Positions 17,399 to 26,772 of a stretch of DNA of 64,000 nucleotides are shown here, piece after piece. The stretch covers positions 186,001-250,000 of the forward strand of contig JAPZUE010000007.1 of NCBI GenBank assembly GCA_027533385.1, written 5' to 3'. Position 1 is the first letter of the stretch. The number at the start of each line of letters is the position of its first letter. Origin of the DNA: Rhizobium sp. (GTDB taxonomy: Bacteria; Pseudomonadota; Alphaproteobacteria; Rhizobiales; Rhizobiaceae). A program made the position numbers and the translations under genes. The notes under the pieces were generated by a model, which worked only from the letters and a program-made list of their open reading frames with translations, was not told where the DNA came from and ran no database searches.

Positions 17399-18004
17399 TT
17401 AACGGCTCCGAACCATGGACATGAAGCGCGCCTGCTCGGCGGCATTGTCCTTGAAGGCGCCGGTGAAGGTGGTGGTCAGCGTCGTGGAACCCGTCTTCTG
17501 GATCCCGCGCATTGCCATGCACATATGCTCGGCCTCAAGGAAAACCGCAACCCCGCGCGGCTGCAGGGTCTCGTCGATCGCCTGTGCGATCTGCGCCGTC
17601 ATGTTTTCCTGCGTCTGCAGACGCTTTGCAAACACGTCGACCACACGCGCGATTTTCGACAGCCCGAGCACGCGGCCCTTCGGCAGATAGGCGACATGCG
17701 CCTTGCCGATGACCGGCAGCATGTGATGTTCGCAATGCGAGAAGAACGAGATGTCGCGCACCAGGACCATGTCCTCGTAGCCGCCGACCTCTTCGAACGT
17801 CCGACCGAGAACGTCCTCGATATCGGCGCTGTAACCGGCAAAAAGCTCAGCATAGGCCTTGGCGACCCGGGCCGGCGTGTCGAGCAGACCCTCGCGCTCC
17901 GGGTCGTCGCCGGCCCAGAGGAGAAGCGTACGTACCGCCTGCTCGGCTTCTTCGCGCGTGGGGCGCGGGGCTTCGACGGTCAGTTTCTTGACAATGGCAT
18001 CCAT
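17399..18004 (-). CDS. folE: GTP cyclohydrolase I FolE
   Basis: First enzyme of tetrahydrofolate synthesis: converts GTP to 7,8-dihydroneopterin triphosphate. The 201-residue product carries SHCEHHMLP with Cys and His zinc ligands, [24 protein letters not shown], and [10 protein letters not shown] near the C-terminus, all FolE type I signatures. ATG at 18004 has GGGAG nine bases upstream and gives the usual family length; ATG at 18082 would add 26 basic residues. It is paired with hisI downstream, another cyclohydrolase. Confidence 0.94.
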   Translation of the reverse strand: MDAIVKKLTVEAPRPTREEAEQAVRTLLLWAGDDPEREGLLDTPARVAKAYAELFAGYSADIEDVLGRTFEEVGGYEDMVLVRDISFFSHCEHHMLPVIGKAHVAYLPKGRVLGLSKIARVVDVFAKRLQTQENMTAQIAQAIDETLQPRGVAVFLEAEHMCMAMRGIQKTGSTTLTTTFTGAFKDNAAEQARFMSMVRSR

Positions 18005-18275
18005 GGCCTTGGTCTCCCGGTCCCGCGCAAGGCGAGCCGCTTGTTTGGCTTTGCCGGATTGTAAATGCGTAATGCGGCTCATATTGCAAGTCCGTTGTCG
18101 AAATCTGCGGTGAGAAGATCGTCCGCCCAGAGGGACGGCTTGCATTTGTTCTGTGCCAGGCTCTCCGATATAGTGGCTGATCAGAACGATGATAAGACGG
18201 TGCCTGCGACATGATGATGGCTGCATTGCCGCAGTCACTCCCTATATACGGGAGAAGCGCCGGAGCGGATTGACC

Positions 18276-18722
18276 ATGGACGACATCTACAACACCAAGA
18301 TCCTCGAATTTGCCGGAAACATCGGCCGCATCGGGCAACTCGCCAATGCCGATGCCATCTCCGAAAAGCATTCGAAGCTCTGTGGCTCGAAGGTCAGGGT
18401 CTACCTCAAGGTCAAGGACGGCGTCGTCACGGATTTTGCCCATGAGGTGAAGGCCTGCGCGCTTGGCCAAGCCTCGTCCGGCATCATGGCCCGCCATGTC
18501 GTGGGTGCAAAGGCCGAGGAATTGCGCAAGGCGCGGCTCGATATGCTGGCGATGCTCAAGGAGGACGGCGAGGGGCCGGAGGGGCGTTTCGAGGACATGC
18601 GCTTCCTGAAGCCCGTGCGGGAGTATAAGGCGCGCCATGCCTCGACCATGCTGACCTTCGATGCGGTGGTCGACTGTCTAGACCAGATCGAGCATCCGGC
18701 GATGCCCGCCGAGGCGAGCTGA
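18276..18722 (+). CDS. IscU/NifU-like iron-sulfur cluster scaffold
   Basis: A 148-residue NifU N-terminal-domain protein. Three cysteines sit in HSKLCGSK, VKACALGQAS and VVDCLDQI, matching the cluster-binding cysteines of the IscU family. It lacks the LPPVK motif of classical IscU, so it is closer to SufU-like or standalone members. Its next gene, yidD, starts 2 bases after its stop. It is divergent from folE. A role in Fe-S assembly is family knowledge; the client is unknown. Confidence 0.86.
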   Translation: MDDIYNTKILEFAGNIGRIGQLANADAISEKHSKLCGSKVRVYLKVKDGVVTDFAHEVKACALGQASSGIMARHVVGAKAEELRKARLDMLAMLKEDGEGPEGRFEDMRFLKPVREYKARHASTMLTFDAVVDCLDQIEHPAMPAEAS

Positions 18723-18724
18723 TC

Positions 18725-19093
18725 ATGTGCAACGGCCCCGACTGTGGGCATGAGCCGGCAAAAGCGGCCCCAAGAAGCCGAAACTGGCAGGGGCCTTTTC
18801 GAAAGACCCCGGGCCGCCTGTTCGGCATGGCTTTCATTCGCCTCTACCAGCTGACCTTCTCAAGCCTTGTCGGCAGCTCCTGCCGGCATATGCCGACGTG
18901 TTCCGAATACGGTTACGAGGCCGTTGCCCGTCACGGTCTTTGGTCGGGTGGCTGGCTGACGCTTTTCAGGGTCGTCCGCTGTGGACCCGGCGGAACCTGG
19001 GGTCCAGATCCCGTGCCGGAAACGCTGGGAACAAGCTTTTCCTGGTACACACCCTGGCGCCTCTGGATCTTCGGCCGCAAGCAAGGCGGCTGA
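18725..19093 (+). CDS. yidD: Membrane protein insertion efficiency factor YidD
   Basis: A 122-residue YidD family protein. The core (about 35-105) shows IRLYQLTFSSLVGSSCRHMPTCSEYGYEAV, with the conserved cysteine pair, and CGPGGTWGPDPVP. In E. coli YidD assists YidC-dependent insertion of inner-membrane proteins. Here it carries an extra N-terminal 34 residues with two further cysteines (MCNGPDC). It starts 2 bases after the scaffold gene, so the two are cotranscribed. Confidence 0.9.
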   Translation: MCNGPDCGHEPAKAAPRSRNWQGPFRKTPGRLFGMAFIRLYQLTFSSLVGSSCRHMPTCSEYGYEAVARHGLWSGGWLTLFRVVRCGPGGTWGPDPVPETLGTSFSWYTPWRLWIFGRKQGG

Positions 19094-19151
19094 CCGAGGT
19101 CAGAGATCGCGGCATAGTTGGGCGGCCGATTCGCTTTTGGGATACGATCGC

Positions 19152-19580
19152 ATGCCGATGCCCCTCGAATACCGCCAGGCCTCCGCCGACTTCGACGCCT
19201 TCATGAAGGATCTCGTCGCGACGTCGATGATCCAGACGTCTCACCAAGCCTACACCATGCTGCAGGCGGTGCTGCAGGTCTTTCGCCACCGCTTGACCGT
19301 CGGGCAAGCGATTGCCTTTGCCAATGTCCTGCCGCCGGTGCTGCGCGCCATTTTCGTCAGTGACTGGGACACCGAGGCGCCGGTCAAACCCTTTGCCGAT
19401 CGTGATACGCTGATGAAGGAAGTCCGCGCCCTTCGCCATGACCACAATCTATCGACCGATACCGCCATCGAGGACGTGACGTCGACGATCCGCCGTCACG
19501 TCGATCCCGAGGCGTTGGAGCGGGTCCTCAACACGTTGCCAGTAGAGGCGCGCCGCTTCTGGTTCATGGGGCAGGCCTAG
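19152..19580 (+). CDS. DUF2267 protein
   Basis: A 142-residue soluble alpha-helical protein resembling the DUF2267 family: two related helical halves with HQAYTMLQAVLQVFRHRLTVGQAIAFANVLPPVLRAIF in the first and EDVTSTIRRHVDPEALERVLNTLP in the second. Function is unknown. The ATG at 19152 begins the conserved region; there is only weak ribosome-binding sequence. It lies between yidD and thrS on the same strand. Confidence 0.75.
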   Translation: MPMPLEYRQASADFDAFMKDLVATSMIQTSHQAYTMLQAVLQVFRHRLTVGQAIAFANVLPPVLRAIFVSDWDTEAPVKPFADRDTLMKEVRALRHDHNLSTDTAIEDVTSTIRRHVDPEALERVLNTLPVEARRFWFMGQA

Positions 19581-19697
19581 CAAGATCCTTTACTCAGCAG
19601 CGCTTTCGGCCTATCAAGCGCCGGTTCGTGGCGGGGTGTCTCATCCCGCAATTTTCACCACCCGCATTCGTTGGCGGGACTGGATCAGGAGACGTTT

Positions 19698-21695
19698 ATG
19701 TCCGCTTCCGTATCTCTCACTTTCCCCGATGGCTCCATCCGCGAATTCGCCGCCGGCACGACCGGTGCGCAGGTCGCCGAATCGATTTCCAAGTCGCTTG
19801 CCAAGAAGGCCGTCGCCATTGCGCTCGATGGCACCTTGCGCGACCTCTCAGACCCCATCATCGACGGCAAGATCGAGATCGTCACCCGTACCGATCCGCG
19901 TGCGCTGGAACTCATCCGCCACGATGCGGCTCACGTGATGGCCGAAGCCGTGCAGGAACTCTGGCCCGGCACGCAGGTCACCATCGGTCCGGTGATCGAG
20001 AACGGATTCTATTACGACTTCGCCAAGGCTGAACCCTTCACGCCCGATGATCTGCCGAAGATCGAAAAGAAGATGAAGGAGATCATCCAGCGCAACAAGC
20101 CCTTCACCAAGGAGATCTGGTCGCGCGACAAGGCCAAGGAAGTCTTTGCTTCCAAGGGCGAGAAATACAAGGTCGAGCTGGTCGATGCGATCCCGGAAGA
20201 TCAGGATCTGAAGATCTACTATCAGGGCGATTGGTTCGACCTCTGCCGTGGGCCGCATATGGCGTCCACCGGGCAGATCGGCATGGCCTTCAAGCTGATG
20301 AAGGTGGCCGGCGCCTATTGGCGCGGTGACAGCAACAACGCCATGCTGAGCCGCATCTACGGCACCGCCTTTGCCGAACAGGAAGATCTGGACCGGTACC
20401 TGCATATCCTGGCCGAGGCAGAAAAGCGCGATCACCGCAAGCTCGGCCGCGAAATGGATCTCTTCCATTTCCAGGAAGAAGGCCCCGGCGTCGTCTTCTG
20501 GCACGGCAAGGGCTGGCGCATGTTCCAGACCCTGACCTCGTATATGCGCCGTCGTCTCGAGGGCACCTACCAGGAAGTCAACGCCCCGCAGGTGCTCGAC
20601 AAGTCGCTCTGGGAAACCTCGGGGCACTGGGGTTGGTACCAGGAAAACATGTTCGCGGTGAAATCGGCCCATGCCTTCACCCACCCGGATGACGAGGAAG
20701 CGGACCAGAAGGTCTTCGCGCTGAAGCCGATGAACTGCCCGGGTCACGTGCAGATCTTCAAGCATGGCCTGAAATCTTATCGCGAGCTTCCGGTTCGCCT
20801 CGCCGAGTTCGGCACGGTGCACCGCTATGAAGCCTCCGGCGCGCTGCATGGCCTGATGCGCGTGCGCGGTTTCACCCAGGATGATGCCCACGTCTTCTGC
20901 ACGGAAGAGCAGATGGCGGCCGAGTGCCTGCGCATCAACGACCTGATTCTCTCCGTCTACGAGGACTTTGGCTTCAACGAGATCGTCGTGAAGCTCTCGA
21001 CCCGTCCGGAAAAGCGCGTCGGCTCCGACGAGCTCTGGGATCGCGCCGAAAGCGTGATGATGGACGTTCTGAAGCAGATCGAGGAACAGTCCGGTGGACG
21101 CATCAAGACCGGTATTCTGCCGGGCGAGGGCGCCTTCTATGGTCCGAAGTTTGAGTATACCCTGCGTGACGCCATCGGCCGTGAATGGCAGTGCGGCACG
21201 ACCCAGGTGGACTTCAACCTGCCGGAACGCTTCGGTGCCTTCTACATCGACCAGAATTCGGAAAAGGTTCAGCCGGTCATGATCCACCGCGCCATCTGCG
21301 GCTCGATGGAGCGTTTCCTCGGTATCCTGATCGAGAACTTCGCCGGACACATGCCGCTTTGGTTTGCACCGCTGCAGGTCGTCGTTGCCACGATCACCTC
21401 GGATGCCGACGACTATGGTCGTGAAGTTGCTGAGCAGCTTCGCGATGCCGGCCTTCAGGTCGAAACGGACTTCCGCAACGAAAAGATCAACTACAAGGTC
21501 CGCGAGCACTCCGTGACCAAGGTTCCGGTGATCATCGTCTGCGGCAAGCGCGAAGCGGAAGAAAAAACCGTCAACATTCGCCGTCTTGGCTCGCAGGACC
21601 AGGTGTCGATGCCGCTTGCGGAAGCGATTGCCGTGCTTTCGGGTGAGGCGACCCCGCCGGATGTCAAGCGCAAGCTGGCCAACCGGAAGATCTGA
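19698..21695 (+). CDS. thrS: Threonine-tRNA ligase
   Basis: Charges tRNA-Thr and edits Ser-tRNA-Thr. The 665-residue enzyme has a TGS domain (about 1-62), an editing domain with HDAAH and CRGPH, and a class II catalytic core whose zinc ligands appear in [22 protein letters not shown] and [14 protein letters not shown]-terminal anticodon-binding domain (about 555-650) ends the protein. AGGAG six bases before the ATG at 19698 fixes the start. Size is normal; no T-box-like leader is seen. Confidence 0.97.
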   Translation: MSASVSLTFPDGSIREFAAGTTGAQVAESISKSLAKKAVAIALDGTLRDLSDPIIDGKIEIVTRTDPRALELIRHDAAHVMAEAVQELWPGTQVTIGPVIENGFYYDFAKAEPFTPDDLPKIEKKMKEIIQRNKPFTKEIWSRDKAKEVFASKGEKYKVELVDAIPEDQDLKIYYQGDWFDLCRGPHMASTGQIGMAFKLMKVAGAYWRGDSNNAMLSRIYGTAFAEQEDLDRYLHILAEAEKRDHRKLGREMDLFHFQEEGPGVVFWHGKGWRMFQTLTSYMRRRLEGTYQEVNAPQVLDKSLWETSGHWGWYQENMFAVKSAHAFTHPDDEEADQKVFALKPMNCPGHVQIFKHGLKSYRELPVRLAEFGTVHRYEASGALHGLMRVRGFTQDDAHVFCTEEQMAAECLRINDLILSVYEDFGFNEIVVKLSTRPEKRVGSDELWDRAESVMMDVLKQIEEQSGGRIKTGILPGEGAFYGPKFEYTLRDAIGREWQCGTTQVDFNLPERFGAFYIDQNSEKVQPVMIHRAICGSMERFLGILIENFAGHMPLWFAPLQVVVATITSDADDYGREVAEQLRDAGLQVETDFRNEKINYKVREHSVTKVPVIIVCGKREAEEKTVNIRRLGSQDQVSMPLAEAIAVLSGEATPPDVKRKLANRKI

Positions 21696-21795
21696 CAAAA
21701 ATCGCCGTCTGGCAGCGCTTCCGGTGCTGTCAGACGGCTGTCATCAAAACGGCATATGACGGTACCATGACTCTCCGCCCATCTGGAGCCTTCCC

Positions 21796-22635
21796 GTGAA
21801 GTTCAAAGAACTGTCCTATGCCAACGAGCGCGACCCCAAGCTCAAGCGCTGGTTCATCCGCTCGATCGAAGGCCTGTCCGGCCGCGACCGCTTCACACGG
21901 CTCTACGAGATCTGGCGCAACGACATCGTCGGCAAGACCGATCGTGTCTTCGGCAAGATGCTCGATCTGATCAATGTCGATCTCAAGGTCGAGGGCACCT
22001 GGCCGCCGGCCAACATTCCCGAGGGCCCCATCGTCATTATTGCCAATCACCCTTTCGGGATCGGTGACGGCATCGCGGTTCTGGCGATCGCCGAGCAGCT
22101 TGGCCGGCCGTTCCGGGTGCTCATCAACAACGAACTCCTGAAGGTGCCGGAAATGGCGCCTTATTCGCTCCCCGTCTCTTTCGAGGAAACCAAGGAAGCG
22201 CTTGCGATCAACATGCAGACCCGCCACGAGGCGCTGCGGCTTTTGAAGGAAGGCGTCACGGTGGTGATTTTCCCGGCTGGCGGTGTTGCGACGGCCAAGA
22301 AGGGCTTCGGCCGCGCCGAGGACCTGCCGTGGAAAATGTTCCCGGCAAAGCTCATCCAGGCCGCCAAGGCGAGCGTCGTGCCCGTCTTCTTCGAAGGCCA
22401 GAACGGTCGCCTATTTCATCTTGCCAGCAAGATCTCTCTGACGCTGCGCGTTTCCTTGCTCATTCGCGAGTTCCGCCGCCTGTCCGGTTCAACGATCCAG
22501 GCGCGCGTGGGTGCGGTCATCCCGTGGGAAGAGCTGGCGACCCATGCCGACCGCAAGGATTTGCTGGCACGCCTCTTCGGCGCCGTCTTCAGCATGGCGC
22601 CGGTGAGCCGCCGGAAATTCAGCCGCGCGGCTTGA
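21796..22635 (+). CDS. PlsC-type lysophospholipid acyltransferase
   Basis: A 279-residue acyltransferase of the glycerolipid type. The NHPFGIGD segment (about 83-90) is the catalytic HxxxxD motif, followed by a FPAGGVAT substrate-binding block. Its length and lack of clear membrane spans resemble the hemolysin/OlsA-like branch rather than short PlsC. GTG start with GGAG eight bases upstream. The acyl acceptor (lysophosphatidate, lyso-ornithine lipid or other) cannot be told. Confidence 0.82.
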   Translation: MKFKELSYANERDPKLKRWFIRSIEGLSGRDRFTRLYEIWRNDIVGKTDRVFGKMLDLINVDLKVEGTWPPANIPEGPIVIIANHPFGIGDGIAVLAIAEQLGRPFRVLINNELLKVPEMAPYSLPVSFEETKEALAINMQTRHEALRLLKEGVTVVIFPAGGVATAKKGFGRAEDLPWKMFPAKLIQAAKASVVPVFFEGQNGRLFHLASKISLTLRVSLLIREFRRLSGSTIQARVGAVIPWEELATHADRKDLLARLFGAVFSMAPVSRRKFSRAA

Positions 22636-22640
22636 TATCC

Positions 22641-23603
22641 TCAGGGCTGGTTGAGCAGCAGCTCGACATCCATGTTGACGCCGGCCTTCACCTCGAAGTC
22701 CTTCTGGAAGAGCTCATCCTTGTTCCGGGCAACGGCCGTATACTGGCCTTCTGCCAGCACCATGACCGGGAAAGCGCTGACGCTTTCCGCCACGATGTCG
22801 CCGCCCGAAGTCAGAACCGACCAGGCGGTATCGGCGATTGCTTCGCCGCCTGCTTCCGAGACCAGCTTGAAGCCGACCTGCGACGCGCGATGCTGGATCG
22901 TCGCTTCCGTCAGCTCCCCGGCTTCGACGGTGATATCAGCCCGGACCACGGCGTTGATCGAGCCATATTCCGACACGACGTGGTAGGTACCGGCATTCAG
23001 CCGGACGATGGTGTTGGGCTTCACATCCGCAAGCACGAGCCCGCGTTCGCCGTCTTCGCGGACCTCTGACGAATAGATGTCGAAACTCAGCTGCTTGTCC
23101 GGGATATGGGTGTCGGCACCGGAAATGGCATTGAGCGACATGCCGCCGGCATCAAGCACCAGAACCTGATCGGCAATATCGCCTTCGGCCGGCACACTGA
23201 GCTTCTTGGTGGCCCCCGCACGCCCGAAGGACACATTGACGAAATAATCACCGGGAGCGAGCTGGAAAGCCGCAGAGCCGCCCTCGGCACTGGCGAGAAG
23301 CGGCAGTTTGCCATCGGCTCCTGGGATAGGGCTGAACACGCGCCAGGACAGGCCATGCTGCATCGGCTCGCCGCCTTCGGTGAGCTTGGCATCCAGCCGG
23401 ACGCTGCGGCCCTGGGTGACATTGGCAATGGCGCCGACGGCCGGAGCCGAGAATGCCTTCAGTTTCGGCATCTTGGTCGAGCCATTCAACTGCTTGAAGG
23501 TTTCGAAGGCTTCCTGTGCAAATGCAGGTGAGGTTGCGGCCGAGGCCACGAAGAGCCAGAGCAGCAGTCGGACGAGACCATCTTGGCTGAACATGCGACG
23601 CAC
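22641..23603 (-). CDS. Secreted protein of unknown function
   Basis: A 320-residue exported protein with a signal peptide cut near AFAQ (residue 29). The mature part looks like repeated beta-sandwich modules: [26 protein letters not shown] and [14 protein letters not shown] each end a similar block, reminiscent of carboxypeptidase-regulatory-like repeats. No catalytic motif is seen. It is convergent with the acyltransferase gene, with five bases between stop codons. Confidence 0.78.
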   Translation of the reverse strand: MRRMFSQDGLVRLLLWLFVASAATSPAFAQEAFETFKQLNGSTKMPKLKAFSAPAVGAIANVTQGRSVRLDAKLTEGGEPMQHGLSWRVFSPIPGADGKLPLLASAEGGSAAFQLAPGDYFVNVSFGRAGATKKLSVPAEGDIADQVLVLDAGGMSLNAISGADTHIPDKQLSFDIYSSEVREDGERGLVLADVKPNTIVRLNAGTYHVVSEYGSINAVVRADITVEAGELTEATIQHRASQVGFKLVSEAGGEAIADTAWSVLTSGGDIVAESVSAFPVMVLAEGQYTAVARNKDELFQKDFEVKAGVNMDVELLLNQP

Positions 23604-23704
23604 TGTGTGTTGACTTCCTTCCCAATGCCGGCAACTTCAAACCGAACCGCATGGCAATTTCAAGACCTGCCGACCCCGCCAAGGCCTATGAAGGTATCAA
23701 GAAA

Positions 23705-24289
23705 ATGAAAAAAGACATCAAGCTGCTCGATTATCTCGCAGTTCGCCGCTCCGTGCCCGCATTTCAGATGTGTGAGCCGGGTCCGGACAAGGCCGAGATC
23801 GAATCGATACTGACGCTCGCTGTGCGCGTGCCCGACCACGGCAAGCTCGCCCCCTGGCGCTTCATCGTCTATCGCGGTGACGAGCGGGCCACGATTGGCG
23901 AAGCATTGCTGAAGATGGCACAGGAAAAGAACCCTGATCTGTCCGAGGAGATGATCAAGGTCGAGCGCACCCGCTTCACCCGCGCTCCTGTCGTCATCGG
24001 TGTCGTCTCGACAGCCGCTCCGCATGTGAAGATCCCTGAATGGGAGCAGGTCATGTCGGCTGGTGCCGTCTGCCTCAACCTTCTGATGGCGGCAAACGCC
24101 CATGGCTATGTGTCGAACTGGTTGACCGAGTGGTTCGCCTTCGACGAGCGCGCCTATCCGCTTCTCGGCATCAAACCGGGTGAAAAGGTCGCCGGCTTCA
24201 TTCACATCGGCTCGACTGAGTTTCCGATCGTCGAGCGTCCGCGACCGGCCCTGGAGGACGTCGTCTCCTGGCGCGGTGGGAACGACTGA
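23705..24289 (+). CDS. Nitroreductase family FMN protein
   Basis: A 194-residue nitroreductase-fold protein. RRSVPAF near the N-terminus is an FMN-phosphate-binding segment, [13 protein letters not shown] is the conserved middle motif of the YdjA-like subgroup, and the C-terminal [16 protein letters not shown] is typical. It probably uses NAD(P)H to reduce an unidentified substrate. The chosen ATG at 23705 has GAAGG upstream. The stop overlaps the start of the next flavoprotein gene by one base. Confidence 0.85.
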   Translation: MKKDIKLLDYLAVRRSVPAFQMCEPGPDKAEIESILTLAVRVPDHGKLAPWRFIVYRGDERATIGEALLKMAQEKNPDLSEEMIKVERTRFTRAPVVIGVVSTAAPHVKIPEWEQVMSAGAVCLNLLMAANAHGYVSNWLTEWFAFDERAYPLLGIKPGEKVAGFIHIGSTEFPIVERPRPALEDVVSWRGGND

Positions 24290-24897
24290 TGTTCTACGAT
24301 ACCGAGACGAATGCCCATGGCATGGCGCATGATCCTTTCAAGGCGATCGTGGCGCCGAGGCCGATTGGGTGGATCGGGACGAAGGGGAGGGACGGCAGTC
24401 GCAATCTGTCGCCCTACTCCTTCTTCAACGCCGTCGGCGATCGCCCGAAAATGGTGATGTTCTCGTCCAGTGGCCGGAAGGACAGTCTGCGCAATGTCGA
24501 GGAGACCGGCGTCTTCACCGCAAGCTTCGTCAGCCGTGCGTTGATCGACCGGATGAATGTTTCATCCGCTGCCGTCCCCTATGGCACGGACGAATTCGAG
24601 CTTGCGGGACTGACGGCGGTTCCGGCGAGACTGATTGACGCGCCCTATGTCGGCGAAGCTGTGGCTGCGCTCGAATGCCGTGTCACCAAGGTCCTGACCT
24701 TGCCCGACATGTTTGGCAACGACACCGACAGTCACGCGGTCTTCGGCCAGGTGGTGGGAATTCACATCGACGAATCGGTGATCCGCGATGGACGGTTTGA
24801 TCTGGCCGGCGCCGATCCGATCATGCGGCTCGGATACATGGACTATGCCGGGATGGGCCCGGTGTTTGAACTGAGGCGCCCCAACCAGCTGCGGTGA
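24289..24897 (+). CDS. Flavin reductase-like FMN-binding protein
   Basis: A 202-residue protein of the flavin-reductase-like (split-barrel) family. IVAPRPIGWIGTKGRDGSRN and SPYSFFNAVGDRPKMVMFSS are the FMN-binding hallmark near the N-terminus. Its start overlaps the nitroreductase stop (TGATG), so the two flavoproteins are translationally coupled and may act on one pathway, which is not identified. An eight-pair hairpin follows the stop. Confidence 0.85.
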   Translation: MFYDTETNAHGMAHDPFKAIVAPRPIGWIGTKGRDGSRNLSPYSFFNAVGDRPKMVMFSSSGRKDSLRNVEETGVFTASFVSRALIDRMNVSSAAVPYGTDEFELAGLTAVPARLIDAPYVGEAVAALECRVTKVLTLPDMFGNDTDSHAVFGQVVGIHIDESVIRDGRFDLAGADPIMRLGYMDYAGMGPVFELRRPNQLR

Positions 24898-24908
24898 ACC
24901 CGATCCGA

Positions 24909-24934
24909 CCCGAGCCTTGTGTCACGGGCTCGGG
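24909..24934 (+). terminator. Hairpin after the flavin reductase gene
   Basis: CCCGAGCC, a 10-base loop and GGCTCGGG form an eight-pair stem 12 bases after the stop codon. No T run follows, so it may act as an mRNA-end structure or a weak terminator. Confidence 0.5.
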
Positions 24935-25035
24935 GCACATCGTCTCCGTGGTTAATGAACGTGGTGAACGTTTCTTAAACACTTTGAACCTACTGTCGAA
25001 AACACCGAATGCTTCGGTATGTTTACAGGTAGCGA

Positions 25036-26187
25036 GTGGGTTCGACTTTGATCGTTGCAGCTTTTCTCAGATGGGTCGAAACAGCCAAATCGCAGGAGCG
25101 GGCACGCGCTGCCAACGCTCTGGCGCGTGCCTATCTGCAGTCGGACATGGCGCCGGAAGACCGGCAGTCCGCCCAGATGGCAATGACCTATCTGCTCGAT
25201 GATCCGTCACCGCAGGTCCGGCTTGCCCTTGCCGATGTGCTGGCACAGGAAGAGCGTGCGCCGCGCGCCCTGATGGTTTCGCTCGCCGAAGATCAGCCGG
25301 AAATCGCCTCCGCCGTCATCCTGCATTCGCCGGTTCTGACCGATGCCGACCTTGTGGATATCGCGGGCCGCGGCACCGTTGAAACCCGTGCACTGATTGC
25401 TGCACGCCGAGAGGTCAGCGTCGGCGTAGCCGCCGCTCTGGCCGAGATTGGCGATGCGGCTGAACTCGAGGTGCTGCTGGAAAATCCAGGTGTCTGCTTC
25501 ACGACATTCACTCTCCGCCGGATCGCCGAACGGCACGGCCAATGCGAGCGGATCCGCGCACGGCTTCTGGAGCGGGATGACCTGACGAGCGGAGTACGCC
25601 AGCTTCTCGTTCAGTTCGTCGCCGAGGCCTTGGCCGGCTCGGATCTCGTCATCGGCGCCATTGGCAGCCGTCGCATCGAGCGCATCGCCCGCGAGGCTGG
25701 CGACAGTGCGACGATCGCGCTTCTTGCCGATGTGCATGGCGATGAACTGGCACGCCTGACAGATCAGTTGCGCGTGGCCGGCCGTCTGACGCCCGCCTTC
25801 CTGATGCATGCGCTTTGCGCCGGACGCACGGACTTTTTCTCCTCTGCCATCGTGGCCATCTCGGGGCTCGAAGAGCGTCGTGTCCGTTCCATCCTGGCGA
25901 CCGGTCGCTTCCATGCGGTCCGCGCCCTGCTCGAATCAGCCGGACTCGCGCGTGATGTCAGCCCCTTGTTCGTCGACGCCATCATGCTCTGGCGAAGCCT
26001 CATCCAATCGGCAAATGGTTTTGAACTGGACCACATCGCCCAGCGCCTCGTTGAGCGTTACCGCGGTGATGGCAGTCTGAGCGACCCGGCCCGTGCGATG
26101 ATCGACATGGTCGAGCGGCTGGCCATCGCCGAAGAGCGTCGCCTTGCACGTGATTACGCGAGTGGTTTTGCTCTGGCGGCTGCCTGA
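25036..26187 (+). CDS. DUF2336 protein
   Basis: A 383-residue alpha-helical protein of the DUF2336 family, which resembles HEAT-like repeats: LLDDPSPQVRLALADVLAQ is a clear repeat unit and similar helical pairs follow. No enzyme motif or signal peptide is visible. GTG at 25036 is the upstream-most plausible start, with TTG at 25048 possible. It is a single gene. Function is unknown. Confidence 0.78.
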   Translation: MGSTLIVAAFLRWVETAKSQERARAANALARAYLQSDMAPEDRQSAQMAMTYLLDDPSPQVRLALADVLAQEERAPRALMVSLAEDQPEIASAVILHSPVLTDADLVDIAGRGTVETRALIAARREVSVGVAAALAEIGDAAELEVLLENPGVCFTTFTLRRIAERHGQCERIRARLLERDDLTSGVRQLLVQFVAEALAGSDLVIGAIGSRRIERIAREAGDSATIALLADVHGDELARLTDQLRVAGRLTPAFLMHALCAGRTDFFSSAIVAISGLEERRVRSILATGRFHAVRALLESAGLARDVSPLFVDAIMLWRSLIQSANGFELDHIAQRLVERYRGDGSLSDPARAMIDMVERLAIAEERRLARDYASGFALAAA

Positions 26188-26196
26188 GCCAGGGCC

Positions 26197-26616
26197 TCAA
26201 GGCACGATCTTCTTGGCCACCCAGGAATAGCTTTCCGACACCACGTGAATGGGCTTTTCGAAGATCATCTTGATCGCGGCCTTGCCGGGAAGGACTTCAC
26301 GCACGGCATCAATGGCTTTGTCTTTGAGGGTTTGCTTCTGCTCTTCGGTGGGCTCTGGGACAACAGCGGCTTCCGTGGCGTCCGGCTGGGCAGGCACCTG
26401 CGCGGCGAGAGCTTCGGTGATGTCAGGCGGCGGCAACTGGCAGACGGCTACGGCCGTCGGATAGCCGATATTGGTGTAGCGTCCCAAAACCTGCTCCGAG
26501 GCTGCATTGCACAGTTCGATGGAAACGTAACGTTCTGCCGGTGTCTCGACGAATTCGCATTGGCTGACGCTGTCGTCGCAGCCGAGAATCGTCATCATGA
26601 TCAGGGCAGTCTTCAT
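26197..26616 (-). CDS. Hypothetical exported protein
   Basis: A 139-residue product with a short hydrophobic N-terminus (MKTALIMMTILGC). The Cys at residue 12 could be a lipoprotein site, although the signal is short. Cys pairs in SQCEF and ELCN suggest a disulphide-containing periplasmic protein. The C-terminal half is Ala/Pro/Glu-rich. GGGAG six bases before the ATG at 26616 supports the start. No family recognised. Confidence 0.65.
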   Translation of the reverse strand: MKTALIMMTILGCDDSVSQCEFVETPAERYVSIELCNAASEQVLGRYTNIGYPTAVAVCQLPPPDITEALAAQVPAQPDATEAAVVPEPTEEQKQTLKDKAIDAVREVLPGKAAIKMIFEKPIHVVSESYSWVAKKIVP

Positions 26617-26772
26617 CTGTGGGCTCCCGGCGAGGCAGTTGGCAACAAGACGAAACAGAAGGATTGAAGCCAAAGCAAGGCGAAAGGCGGGAGCGCGAAT
26701 TCAGACGCCCGCCGGGTGTTCGAGATGACATGTCGCAAAGCGCCGGACTGCCATCCGCCGAGCTATTACCCG

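Noticed and set aside
19581..19697. thrS leader checked for a T-box or autoregulatory element
   Set aside because: No T-box sequence and only weak, non-specific hairpins; T-boxes are not expected in this group.
19848..21698. 616-codon frame opposite thrS
   Set aside because: Mirror of the thrS coding strand without start signals or recognisable motifs.
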